Shown here: positions 16,204-24,900 of the stretch, piece by piece
Layout: every line of letters begins with the position of its first letter
Position numbering within the stretch: position 1 is the first letter of the stretch
Source of the DNA: Methylococcaceae bacterium UBA6146
GTDB taxonomy: Bacteria > Pseudomonadota > Gammaproteobacteria > Methylococcales > Methylomonadaceae
Assembly: GCA_002422395.1 (NCBI GenBank)
Contig: DIUY01000012.1
Location: forward strand, 124,001 to 188,000
Direction: 5' to 3'
DNA: 64,000 bases
Notes under the pieces: model-generated
What the model saw: the letters and a program-made list of their open reading frames with translations, nothing else
What the model was told of the DNA's origin: nothing
Database searches by the model: none
Made by a program: the position numbers and the translations under genes

Positions 16204-17499
16204 TTAGCGGCTACGGCGCTTTTCGCCTTGCGGCTTGCGTTTTTGGCCTTGCGCAGGTGGTTTGGCGCCACGGGCGGGTGCTTTTTTAGTATGCCGAAAA
16301 TCTTTTTTGCCAGTGGTTTTGTTGGGGGCATTCTTTTTTGGGGCATCGTTGACTTTTAACGAAACCGGTTCATAGCCCGTATCCGCGACACGCGGGATTT
16401 CCCGTTTTAGCAATTTTTCAATGTCGGCCAGCAAATAGGCTTCTTCCGGGGACACTAGCGATAAGGCCTCGCCCGACGCGCCCGCGCGGCCAGTGCGGCC
16501 AATGCGGTGGATATAATCTTCAGGCACCTGCGGCAGGTCAAAGTTGACAACATGGGGCAGGTCGTCGATGTCCAAGCCACGGGCGGCAACATCGGTGGCG
16601 ACTAGCACCGACACCTTGCCGGTTTTAAATTGCTCCAGCGCCTTGTTGCGTGCGCCTTGGGTTTTGTCGCCGTGCAACGCCGTCGAGCGGATGCCATCTT
16701 CAATCAGCTGTTTTTCCAGGCGGTCGGCGCCATGTTTGGTGCGGACGAAAACCAGCACTTGTTTCCAGTTATTGCTGCCAATCAGATAGGACAGCAAGGC
16801 GCGTTTATATTCCCGGTTAATGCCGTAAACCCGCTCCGTGACATTATCGGCGGTGGCATTTTGTCTTGAAACGGCGATTTCCACCGGGTTGTTTAACAGT
16901 TGCGCTGCCAGGGTTTTTATCTCATTGGCGACGGTTGCCGAAAACAACAGGCTTTGCCGTTGTTTAGGAAGCAGCGCCATGATCTTGCGGATATCGGGCA
17001 AAAAACCCATGTCGAGCATACGGTCCGCTTCGTCCAGCACCAGTATTTCCACCTGTGACAGATTGATGTTGCGTTGCTGGACATGATCGAGCAGGCGTCC
17101 GGGCGTGGCGACCACGATGTCGCAGCCGTGGCGTAAGTTGCGGATTTGCATATTGATGCTGGCGCCGCCGACTATCGCTTCCACCCGAAAGGGCAAATGT
17201 TTGCCGTAAGTTTTTACGCTTTCAACGACTTGCAAGGCGAGTTCGCGGGTCGGCGCCAAGATCAGTGCGCGGACTCGGCGTGATTTTTGATGCAGGTTGA
17301 TGTTTTCAAAAAGACGTTGCAATAACGGCAACGTAAAGCTGGCGGTCTTGCCTGTGCCTGTTTGCGCGCCCGCGAGCACGTCCTTGCCGTCAAGGATGAC
17401 GGGGATGGCTTGTTGTTGGACTGGGGTGGGAGTGCTGTAGCCTTGTTCGGCCACGGCTTTAAGGAGTTCTTCGGTTAAACCGAGTTGGTCAAAAGACAT
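16204..17499 (-). CDS. rhlE: DEAD-box RNA helicase RhlE
   Basis: A 431-residue RNA helicase beginning MSFDQLGL, with AGAQTGTGKT, PTRELALQV, VATPGRLLDH, DEADRMLDMGF, SAT, VRTKHGADRL, ATDVAARGLDID and HRIGRTGRAG in order. The C-terminal ~55 residues are a basic, Lys/Arg/Pro-rich tail typical of RhlE proteins. It acts in RNA remodelling and ribosome assembly in the cytoplasm. AGAGG precedes the ATG at 17499. This is the second DEAD-box gene in the window; it lacks the DbpA-type domain present in DeaD. Confidence 0.95.
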   Translation of the reverse strand: MSFDQLGLTEELLKAVAEQGYSTPTPVQQQAIPVILDGKDVLAGAQTGTGKTASFTLPLLQRLFENINLHQKSRRVRALILAPTRELALQVVESVKTYGKHLPFRVEAIVGGASINMQIRNLRHGCDIVVATPGRLLDHVQQRNINLSQVEILVLDEADRMLDMGFLPDIRKIMALLPKQRQSLLFSATVANEIKTLAAQLLNNPVEIAVSRQNATADNVTERVYGINREYKRALLSYLIGSNNWKQVLVFVRTKHGADRLEKQLIEDGIRSTALHGDKTQGARNKALEQFKTGKVSVLVATDVAARGLDIDDLPHVVNFDLPQVPEDYIHRIGRTGRAGASGEALSLVSPEEAYLLADIEKLLKREIPRVADTGYEPVSLKVNDAPKKNAPNKTTGKKDFRHTKKAPARGAKPPAQGQKRKPQGEKRRSR

Positions 17500-17585
17500 T
17501 AAAAAACCTCTGGTTGTTTAGTAGGTCGGAATTTGCCGGTTATGTGCAAAGTGTACGCGGAAGTTAGCAGGCTTATAGCCCAGCA

Positions 17586-18485
17586 TTATTTTTTATCGGT
17601 ATTCTGTGGATAATTGGCCGGTTTTTTAGCGGTTACGGGCATTTGACCCCGGCATTTCAAAACACATTCAGCTATGGATTGTTTGACAATGCTTTTGCGG
17701 AACGAGTCATCCACTTTTAGCCAACGGTCAGCAATGGATGCGCTGAAACCTTCATCAAGAATGGCTTTCCTTAAGATTTCTTGGCGTAAATCGGACATTT
17801 CTTCGGTGATAAGCATGTGCATGTGGACGAAGGCGGGCGTGTCGCCTAGGTAGTTGTTTTTGCCCCCGAAAGCGGCGACCATGAATTTTGTCTGTTTTTC
17901 GGCCAGCACATCTTCGTGCTTGCCCGCAAAGAATTGCCCTAGCCAAGGTTCTTTAAAAATGGTCTCATAAAACCGCTGGTGGACTTTTAAAACGCCAGCC
18001 TCGCCACCGATTTCAGCTAACAAATCAGTGTCATAAGTCGTTTCATCATAGTCAGTCCGGTTGATTTCACGGCGGTCTGTTTTAGCCATAGCCTCCTTCA
18101 TAATAGCCGACACTTCGGCGAAGACTGTTTGCCAGGCGGTTTCCATTTCGGCGCTGAAGTTGTCGCCAAAATGGGTGCGCAATGCACTCAATAAGGCGTG
18201 TTGGACGGGTTCAAAGTGTTCTATTTGAACGCCATATTGCAGGATATGGCGCTCCCCCATTTTGCCTACAGAAGCGCTGATCTTTTCCAAGTGCGCCGTG
18301 TTTTTAAAAGTGACCAGCATGTTGGAGAATTTTCTGTTCAAGAACACCACGTTGCCGGGAAAGACCTTTTTAAGGCTGATGTCGAGATGGAACAGTTCGC
18401 GGTAAAACAGTTGCGATAAGGCGTTTATGTCGTTGCCTAGGCTTTCTATGTTTGCTTTGACGAGCAGGCGTTGTGCAATAGTCAT
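17586..18485 (-). CDS. Double-globin fusion: flavohaemoglobin-type globin plus truncated haemoglobin
   Basis: A 299-residue protein with two heme-globin domains. Residues 1-135 resemble Vitreoscilla-type bacterial globin: Tyr28 in LFYRELF (B10), Phe42 (CD1) and proximal His80 in MGERHILQYGV. Residues ~155-270 resemble truncated haemoglobin: IGGEAGV, Tyr173 in RFYETIF (B10), and His221/His223 in FVHMHMLI as proximal candidates. The linker is short and polar. There is no FAD/NAD reductase domain, signal peptide or membrane segment. Likely roles are binding or detoxifying NO or O2, by analogy with the single-domain families. It lies 42 bases after moaA on the same strand, which would fit nitrogen-oxide metabolism, but that link is inference. 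Confidence 0.85.
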   Translation of the reverse strand: MTIAQRLLVKANIESLGNDINALSQLFYRELFHLDISLKKVFPGNVVFLNRKFSNMLVTFKNTAHLEKISASVGKMGERHILQYGVQIEHFEPVQHALLSALRTHFGDNFSAEMETAWQTVFAEVSAIMKEAMAKTDRREINRTDYDETTYDTDLLAEIGGEAGVLKVHQRFYETIFKEPWLGQFFAGKHEDVLAEKQTKFMVAAFGGKNNYLGDTPAFVHMHMLITEEMSDLRQEILRKAILDEGFSASIADRWLKVDDSFRKSIVKQSIAECVLKCRGQMPVTAKKPANYPQNTDKK

Positions 18486-18527
18486 GTTAAGTGCGTAGAG
18501 GTGTTAAAAATGGGTTGCGGGATGGCA

Positions 18528-19535
18528 TCATCCCCCCGTCATGTTCATATAGCGCAAGATAACCGGCTGTTCATGGATATTAAACTCATGTTTTTCGGGT
18601 TTGATGGACATGGCGTCAATAATGGTCTGTTTTAATACCGCCATGTCGTTTGGGTGGCTTCTAAGCACCTGTTTTAAGTCAACCGAATGTTCATTGCCCA
18701 GGCATAGCAGTAACCGCCCTTCAACCGTCAAACGCACCCTATTGCAGCTGCTGCAAAAATTTTCGCTGTGCGGGGAAATAAAACCGACCCGAGTTTGGCT
18801 GCCGGCCACAGCAAAATAATTTGATGGCCCGCCGGTTTTTTCAGGGCTGGCGCTTAGGGTGAAATGCCGGGCCAGATCGGCTTTGATTAAGTCGCTGGCG
18901 TAATAAGCGTCGGAGCGGTTGTGCTGGTTGACTACGCCAAGCGGCATTTCTTCGATAAAACTGATGTCTATGGCATTGTCGACGGCAAACTGCACCAGTT
19001 GGCCGACTTCCTGATGGTTTCTGTTTTTAAGGATGACGGCGTTGATTTTTAACCGCTCAAAGCCAACCGTTTTGGCGGTTTGGATGCCTTTAATAACTTG
19101 GTGTAAGTCGCCGGTGCGGGTAATGGCTTTAAATTTGGCGGCATCTAGCGTGTCCAGGCTGATATTGATGCGCTTTACCCCAGCGTCTTTTAACGCAGTC
19201 GCCATGCTTTCGAGTTGCGAGCCGTTGGTTGTGAGCACTAGTTCTTGCAGGCCATCAAGCTGGCCTAGATTGTGCAACAGTTCCAACGCGCCTTTTCTGA
19301 CTAAAGGTTCGCCTCCGGTAACCCTGATTTTTTTTACGCCTAACTCAGTAAATGCCTGCGCCAGGGCATGTATTTCTTCCAGCGTCAAAATCTGTGCACG
19401 CGGCAGAAAAGTCATGTCTTCCGCCATGCAATAGACACACCGGAAATCACACCGGTCGGTGATGGAAATCCGCAAATAATCAACCGTTCTGCCGAAACGG
19501 TCTATCAATTGGGGCGGCTGGAGTGGCTGGGTCAT
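18528..19535 (-). CDS. moaA: GTP 3',8-cyclase MoaA (molybdenum cofactor biosynthesis)
   Basis: A radical SAM enzyme catalysing the first step of molybdopterin synthesis. The N-terminal cluster motif is CDFRCVYC after LRISITDR. The GGEP motif is in VTGGEPLVRKG, and the C-terminal cluster motif is CSSCNRVRLTVEGRLLLC. The protein ends in GG, as functional MoaA does. The frame has three in-frame ATGs, at 19568, 19556 and 19535, none with a clear ribosome site. The last gives MTQPLQPPQLIDRFGR and a 335-residue protein of usual size. No other moa genes are adjacent; the double-globin gene follows on the same strand. Confidence 0.95.
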   Translation of the reverse strand: MTQPLQPPQLIDRFGRTVDYLRISITDRCDFRCVYCMAEDMTFLPRAQILTLEEIHALAQAFTELGVKKIRVTGGEPLVRKGALELLHNLGQLDGLQELVLTTNGSQLESMATALKDAGVKRINISLDTLDAAKFKAITRTGDLHQVIKGIQTAKTVGFERLKINAVILKNRNHQEVGQLVQFAVDNAIDISFIEEMPLGVVNQHNRSDAYYASDLIKADLARHFTLSASPEKTGGPSNYFAVAGSQTRVGFISPHSENFCSSCNRVRLTVEGRLLLCLGNEHSVDLKQVLRSHPNDMAVLKQTIIDAMSIKPEKHEFNIHEQPVILRYMNMTGG

Positions 19536-19568
19536 AGGGCGGTGATAAAAAGTCATTAATATTAACAT

Positions 19569-20063
19569 ATTATGACGCGTCTTGATGAGTGCGTCTTGAG
19601 CGCTTTACAAAAGTCGCCCCGTATTTTGGCGAAAAATCACGTATTGATGAACAAACGCGGGGTAGGGGCCATAAATCTGTGCTGTGGTGATCGGTTCAAG
19701 CTATTGTGGTGGCGGTTAAATTTATATTGGCATTACCTAACTGACCCTCATGATAGAAGAAAAAACACCTAAGAACCTAGGCTTCCATCTTTGTATCCGA
19801 AAGTATAATTTGGCCAGATCGCTTTGATTTTTACCATTACGGCTATTTTTTCATAAAGCATTAATTAAACGGACATCAAACAGACTTAAAAGGTAAGTAG
19901 AGTTCGCAGCCGGACCTAGTCCACTTAATTAAAGCTTTGTCCACTATCGCTATAGGCTTGCCGGTATCCGGCACGCTTTATTGTCGGCGGCGTTGTTACC
20001 ATCGTTGCAGTAGATAATGGACAGGGTTTAAGCGTATTCACTAATATATTTAGGAGAAGAAAC
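19569..20063. other. 495-bp region between divergent moaA and GDPD genes
   Basis: No gene is supported. A short open frame at 19572-19772 has no recognisable features and no ribosome site. A TATAAT at 19804-19809 lacks a good -35. TGCCGGTATCCGGCA (19959-19973) is a small perfect inverted repeat about 90 bases before the phosphodiesterase start. AGGAGAAG immediately before 20064 is a strong ribosome site. Confidence 0.5.
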
Positions 20064-21272
20064 ATGCGTTTTTTTAGAACCCTGCTGGCAGTTGCTGCGG
20101 TAACTGCGGCGCTGTCACCTTTTGCCGCCCATGCTGACGAGAATGTCCAATTAGGCCCTAGACCTTTTTTTCTGGTTGAAGACATGGCTCCTAGCGACCT
20201 TAAAACCGCACTGCAGCAATGCGCTAGCGGACCATTCTATAAAAGTGACTTTTCAATCGGTCACCGTGGTGCTGCCTTGCAATTTGCCGAACATACCAAA
20301 CAGTCTTATGAAGCCGCCGCTAAAATGGGCGCCGGTGTCTTGGAATGTGATGTCACTTTCACTAAAGATAAAGAGCTGGTATGCCGCCATTCACAATGTG
20401 ATTTGCACACCACCACCAATATCCTGGAAACGCCTTTAGCCGGTAAATGTTCGGTGCAACCTGATTTGACGAGCGCCACACCTTACAAAAATGTCCAGTG
20501 CTGCACCAGCGACATTACGTTAGCTGAGTTTAAAACACTGAGGGGCAAAATGGATGCCGGCAACCCTAATGCAAAAACGCTTGCAGAGTATATGAACTCC
20601 ACGCCAAGTTTCCGTACCGACACCTATTCTGGTAACGGAATTTTGATGACTCATAAGGAAAGTATTGAGTTGTTCAAAAAACTCGGTGTAAAAATGACGC
20701 CTGAACTGAAAGCGCCTAGCGTGAAAATGCCCTTTAATGGCTTCACACAAGCGCATTATGCAAGCAAAATGATCCGCGAATACAAACTGGCCGGCGTTAA
20801 GGCCAGCGATGTATATCCACAATCGTTTAATGTTAATGACGTACTCTACTGGATTGCTAACAACCCCAGTTTTGGCAAACGGGCCGTTTTTCTTGAAGAC
20901 GTGAATGTGCCTGCCGATATTCCGGCCGCTATAGCAAGAATTCCTGCATTAGTTGCTGGTGGCGTGCAAATTGTTGCGCCACCTACCTGGGCGTTGGTCA
21001 CACTGGACGCAAACAATAAAATTGTCCCTTCTGACTATGCGAAAGCGATCAAAGCATCAGGCTTAAAAATCATCACCTGGACACTTGAACGTTCTGGCTT
21101 GTTGAAAAATGGCGGCGGCTATTATTATCAATCTGTCACTGACGGCATCAAAACCGATGGCGACACGATGGTGATGCTTGACGTGCTTGCAAAGGACGTA
21201 GGCGTTATGGGCGTGTTCTCTGATTGGCCGGCCACTGTCACTTATTATGCAAATTGCATGGGTTTGAAATAA
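20064..21272 (+). CDS. Periplasmic glycerophosphodiester phosphodiesterase family protein
   Basis: A 402-residue GDPD-family protein that probably hydrolyses glycerophosphodiesters to glycerol 3-phosphate and an alcohol. It starts with a Sec signal peptide (MRFFRTLLAVAAVTAA, cleavage after AHA at residue 24). The catalytic region shows IGHRGA, EHT, LECDVTFTKDKELVCRH, the usual HRG / ExD / H pattern, with a later PELKAP. It carries six or more Cys residues in 100-160 (CRHSQCDL, GKCS, QCC), suggesting disulfides in the periplasm. It is longer than GlpQ from E. coli, with insertions. A strong ribosome site precedes the ATG. A 10-bp hairpin lies 97 bases after the stop. Confidence 0.85.
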   Translation: MRFFRTLLAVAAVTAALSPFAAHADENVQLGPRPFFLVEDMAPSDLKTALQQCASGPFYKSDFSIGHRGAALQFAEHTKQSYEAAAKMGAGVLECDVTFTKDKELVCRHSQCDLHTTTNILETPLAGKCSVQPDLTSATPYKNVQCCTSDITLAEFKTLRGKMDAGNPNAKTLAEYMNSTPSFRTDTYSGNGILMTHKESIELFKKLGVKMTPELKAPSVKMPFNGFTQAHYASKMIREYKLAGVKASDVYPQSFNVNDVLYWIANNPSFGKRAVFLEDVNVPADIPAAIARIPALVAGGVQIVAPPTWALVTLDANNKIVPSDYAKAIKASGLKIITWTLERSGLLKNGGGYYYQSVTDGIKTDGDTMVMLDVLAKDVGVMGVFSDWPATVTYYANCMGLK

Positions 21273-21369
21273 GCGTATTTCCTAACAGTCCCCGCGACAT
21301 ATCCTCGTCAGCCAGATGAGGCTCAATCTTATCGGCGGTCATAAGTAACAACAGCTGGCCGGTTGCCCT

Positions 21370-21398
21370 AGCGGATAGGTTCTTAGCACCTATCCGCT
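21370..21398 (+). terminator. Hairpin after GDPD gene
   Basis: AGCGGATAGG (21370-21379) and CCTATCCGCT (21389-21398) form a perfect 10-bp stem with a 9-base loop. It is followed by GTCTTATG, a weak T-run, so a terminator is possible but not certain. A second perfect inverted repeat, CAATCGT/ACGATTG at 21438-21456, lies closer to the next gene. Confidence 0.4.
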
Positions 21399-21502
21399 GT
21401 CTTATGCTAGATTATCGGTGTTGTTGATTTTACTTTTCAATCGTTCAGCACGATTGTTTGGTTTGGTTATTTGTAATATACGATAGCGTAAGGCATCCAG
21501 TC

Positions 21503-22480
21503 ATGACCCACTATATTCTCCGTCGATTCTTCTATGCGCTCCCGTTGCTAATGGGCGTGAATATTTTAACGTTTGTGCTGTTTTTTATTGTCAACAGCCC
21601 TGATGATATGGCGCGGATGCAGTTAGGCCAAAAGCACGTCACCGGGCAGGCGATAGATAACTGGAAACAGCAACATGGCTATGATGAACCGTTGCTTTGG
21701 AATGCCGACGCTTCGGGTGGAGAAAAGTTGACCAGGACAATTTTTTATCAAAAATCAGTCGGCTTGTTTTTGTTTCGCTTTGGGTTGTCCGATAGCGGCA
21801 GAAATATTGGTGCGGATATTAAAGAGCGGGCATTGCCTAGCCTTGCCGTCGCATTGCCTACCTTAATTGTCGGTTTGCTGGCCAATATCAGCTTTGCCCT
21901 GCTGATGGTGCTGTTTCGGCGCACTTACCTGGAATATGTCGGTTTGGTCTTGTGTGTGGTTTTAATGTCGGTTTCGTCTTTGTTTTATATTATTGGCGGG
22001 CAGTTTTTTATTTCTAAATTATTGATGTTAGTGCCTATATCGGGTTATGACAGCGGGCTGGCGGCGGTTAAGTTTTTAGTGCTGCCGGTGCTGATCGGCG
22101 TGTTTTCAGGGATAGGTTCCGGCGTCCGTTGGTACCGGACTTTATTTTTAGAAGAAGTTGAAAAAGATTATGTGCGCACGGCGCGTGCGAAGGGCTTGAC
22201 CGAGACGCAGGTGCTGTTCCGGCACGTCCTGCAAAACGCCATGATCCCTATCCTAACGGGCGTGGTGGTGGTGTTGCCGTTGTTGTTTATGGGCAGCCTC
22301 ATCATGGAGTCGTTTTTCAGTATTCCCGGCTTGGGCAGTTATACGATTGATGCAATCAACAGCCAAGATTTTGCCATCGTCCGCGCGATGGTTTTCTTAG
22401 GCTCGGTGTTGTATGTCATTGGCTTGTTGTTGACGGACATTTCCTATACGCTGGTTGACCCTAGAATCAGATTGTCATAA
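21503..22480 (+). CDS. ABC transporter permease, DppB/OppB-like
   Basis: A 325-residue inner-membrane permease of the peptide/nickel (DppB) type with about six membrane segments. It shows the N-terminal RRFFYALPLLMGVNILTF signature, the EAA-loop region (YVRTARAKGLTETQVLFRHVLQNAMIPIL), and the terminal DISYTLVDPRIRL of the family. AAGG before 21503 supports that ATG over an in-frame one at 21458. The usual partners (second permease, binding protein and ATPases) are absent: the next gene, four bases on, encodes a DUF1415 protein. The partners may be elsewhere, so the substrate is unknown. Confidence 0.88.
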   Translation: MTHYILRRFFYALPLLMGVNILTFVLFFIVNSPDDMARMQLGQKHVTGQAIDNWKQQHGYDEPLLWNADASGGEKLTRTIFYQKSVGLFLFRFGLSDSGRNIGADIKERALPSLAVALPTLIVGLLANISFALLMVLFRRTYLEYVGLVLCVVLMSVSSLFYIIGGQFFISKLLMLVPISGYDSGLAAVKFLVLPVLIGVFSGIGSGVRWYRTLFLEEVEKDYVRTARAKGLTETQVLFRHVLQNAMIPILTGVVVVLPLLFMGSLIMESFFSIPGLGSYTIDAINSQDFAIVRAMVFLGSVLYVIGLLLTDISYTLVDPRIRLS

Positions 22481-22483
22481 CCC

Positions 22484-23044
22484 ATGAATACAAAGGTACA
22501 CTCAGACCAACGCTATATCAGTGCAACGCTGGCCTGGTTAAAATCATTCATCATTGAATACGGCATTTGCCCTTTTGCAAAGCGCGAGTTGGATCAGGGC
22601 GCGATTTCTTTTCATGTTAGCCATGACATCGAAGTGCCCGACTGTTTGCTGGATATGATGCTTGAGTGTGACCGCTTGGATGCCGATCCGGAAATAGCGA
22701 CGACATTGCTTATTTATGCCGACACATTGGCGGAGTTTGATGATTACCTTGATTTTCTTGAGCTTGCCGAGGTGTTGATGATTGAACGTGGCTATGAAGG
22801 GGTTTATCAGTTGGCCAGTTTTCATCCCGATTACTGTTTTGAAGGTGCGCCGCCGGACGATCCCGCCAATTACACTAACCGCTCGCCCTATCCGATGGTG
22901 CATTTGTTGCGCGAAAGCAGCATTGGACAAGCTGTTGCCAGCTATCCGCATCCCGAACAGATCCCACAACGCAATATTGATTTAACCCGCAGTTTGGGGT
23001 TGGCTAAAATACAAGCCTTGTTGGCGGGTTGCCATATAGAATGA
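22484..23044 (+). CDS. DUF1415 family protein
   Basis: A 186-residue cytoplasmic protein of the uncharacterised DUF1415 family, recognised by the N-terminal motif GICPFAKREL and the later GVYQLASFHPDYCFEG and TNRSPYPMVHLLRE. It starts 4 bases after the ABC permease stop codon and is probably co-transcribed. The function is unknown, and nothing in the sequence suggests a substrate. Conserved Cys, His and Asp residues would fit an enzyme. Confidence 0.88.
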   Translation: MNTKVHSDQRYISATLAWLKSFIIEYGICPFAKRELDQGAISFHVSHDIEVPDCLLDMMLECDRLDADPEIATTLLIYADTLAEFDDYLDFLELAEVLMIERGYEGVYQLASFHPDYCFEGAPPDDPANYTNRSPYPMVHLLRESSIGQAVASYPHPEQIPQRNIDLTRSLGLAKIQALLAGCHIE

Positions 23045-23145
23045 TGGTAGGTAGATTCCCCAGTCTTATGCCGCACTTGGCTTCATGCTTTGTGGCGAAA
23101 ATGTTAACCAGTGCCTTGCGAGTAACAAAAATTGTCAGGCTGTTA

Positions 23146-23154
23146 TGGTAGAAT
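23146..23154 (+). promoter_or_regulatory. Possible extended -10 promoter for the gsp operon
   Basis: TGGTAGAAT fits an extended -10 element (TGn then TAGAAT), 60 bases before gspE. There is no good -35 at 17 bases. It is the only promoter-like sequence I saw between the DUF1415 gene and the operon. Confidence 0.3.
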
Positions 23155-23213
23155 CAAAACTTTTTACAGGCCCTGTTTGCCAACTCACCGCATTACACAT
23201 CGAAATTTAAATA

Positions 23214-24899
23214 ATGGTTTATGAATCACTGCTAAAAACCTTGCAAGGTAATGGCAAGCTTTCCCCCGCAGAACTTAAAAAAGTTGAACGTGTCAAAAAA
23301 ACTTCAGTTGCCGAAAGTTTGCCACAGCTGTTGGTGAAATTAGGTTTATGTTCTGAGCTTGATGTCGCTAATGCGTTTGTTGAATCCGGTCAATTTGAAA
23401 AAGTCTTGCCAGACAGTTATCCGGTAGAAATGCAGTTGCCGGAAAGTGTGTCGTTACGCTTCCTTAAGCAGTTCCATGTGGTTGGTTTAAGTGATGATGG
23501 GCAGAGCGTGACGGTTGCCATGATGGATCCGGAAGACCAGTTTGTGCTTGATGCGTTAAAGCTGGCGATAGGAAAACGGGTGATTGCCAAAGTGGGGTTG
23601 TTGTCGGAAATTGACACCGCGCTTGAAGTCCAATATGGCGAAGGCCGCTCGCAGATGGACAAGCTGGTGGATGGCCTGACGATGGAAGATATTGGTGAAG
23701 AAGACCTTGAGCATTTAAAGGACCTGGCCAGCGAAGCGCCGGTAATTAAAATGGTCAATTTGATTATGCAACGGGCTATTGAGACTAAAGCCTCGGATAT
23801 TCATATCGAACCATTTGAGCAAGCGTTAAAGGTTAGGTTACGTATCGATGGGGTGCTGAAAGAAATTGATGCGCCGCCCGTCAAATCAACGGCAGCGGTT
23901 ATTTCCCGTATTAAAATCATGGCTAAACTGAATATCGCCGAACGGCGCTTACCGCAGGATGGCCGTATCAAAGTGCAAATGTTGGGTAAAGAGCTGGATT
24001 TGCGGGTTTCGACGATACCGACGATGTATGGCGAAAGCGTAGTGATCCGTTTGCTCGACAAGGAAAACACGGTGCTGGATTTCGCGGCGCTGGGTTTTGC
24101 TGGGCGACATTTGCAGCAATTTCTTGATGTTCTTGCGCTGCCGCATGGCATCATCCTGATCACCGGGCCTACCGGTAGCGGAAAATCGACGACGATGTAT
24201 GCGGCGTTAAAGCAGCTCAACACCTCGGCACGCAAAATCATCACCGTCGAAGATCCGGTCGAATACCAAATGGAAGGCATCAACCAGATTCAGGCAAAAC
24301 CGCAAATCGGTTTGACGTTTGCATCGGCGTTGCGTTCTATTGTCCGGCAGGATCCTGACGTTATCATGATTGGTGAAATGCGTGATTTGGAAACTGCACG
24401 GATTGCCGTGCAATCAGCGCTGACGGGCCATTTGGTGTTGTCAACCCTACATACTAATGATGCGGCCGGCGGTGTCACGCGGCTGTTGGATATGGGGCTG
24501 GAAGAATATCTGCTCACCTCGACCGTTAATGGCATTCTTGCCCAACGGTTGGTCAGGAAGCTATGTCCGGCCTGTAAAGAAGGTTCTGTTGCTGAGCCCG
24601 AACTTATTAATAGCTTACGTTTAAGGCGCTATGTGCCGGATGGCGATATTGTCTTATACAAACCTGTCGGTTGTGCCGCTTGTGGTGGCATGGGGTATCG
24701 TGGACGTTTGGCGATTATTGAATTCCTGCCGATGACCGACCCTATCCGAAAACTCATTATGGCGCATGAAGAAGCCGGCGCCATTCAAAAACTCGCCGTT
24801 GCCGAAGGGATGCAAACGCTTTATGAAAACGGACTGGTAAAGGTGGTGGAAGGCATCACCACGCTGGAGGAAGTGATGCGGGTAACCTCGGAAGCTTAA
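23214..24899 (+). CDS. gspE: Type II secretion ATPase GspE
   Basis: A 561-residue hexameric ATPase that drives pseudopilus assembly at the inner face of the inner membrane. N-terminal N1/N2 domains (about 1-165) are followed by the ATPase core: Walker A GPTGSGKSTTMY, Asp box ITVEDPVEYQ, Walker B-like DPDVIMIGEMRD, His box LSTLHTNDAA. A zinc-binding four-Cys module is present (CPAC and CAAC). This is the first gene of an eleven-gene operon, E-F-G-H-I-J-K-L-M-N-D, with almost no gaps. gspF follows after one base. No strong ribosome site is seen before the ATG. Confidence 0.96.
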   Translation: MVYESLLKTLQGNGKLSPAELKKVERVKKTSVAESLPQLLVKLGLCSELDVANAFVESGQFEKVLPDSYPVEMQLPESVSLRFLKQFHVVGLSDDGQSVTVAMMDPEDQFVLDALKLAIGKRVIAKVGLLSEIDTALEVQYGEGRSQMDKLVDGLTMEDIGEEDLEHLKDLASEAPVIKMVNLIMQRAIETKASDIHIEPFEQALKVRLRIDGVLKEIDAPPVKSTAAVISRIKIMAKLNIAERRLPQDGRIKVQMLGKELDLRVSTIPTMYGESVVIRLLDKENTVLDFAALGFAGRHLQQFLDVLALPHGIILITGPTGSGKSTTMYAALKQLNTSARKIITVEDPVEYQMEGINQIQAKPQIGLTFASALRSIVRQDPDVIMIGEMRDLETARIAVQSALTGHLVLSTLHTNDAAGGVTRLLDMGLEEYLLTSTVNGILAQRLVRKLCPACKEGSVAEPELINSLRLRRYVPDGDIVLYKPVGCAACGGMGYRGRLAIIEFLPMTDPIRKLIMAHEEAGAIQKLAVAEGMQTLYENGLVKVVEGITTLEEVMRVTSEA

Positions 24900-24900
24900 G

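Noticed and set aside
19572..19772. 66-residue open frame upstream of the GDPD gene
   Set aside because: No ribosome site, no recognisable motif, and it begins 37 bases from the moaA start in the promoter gap.
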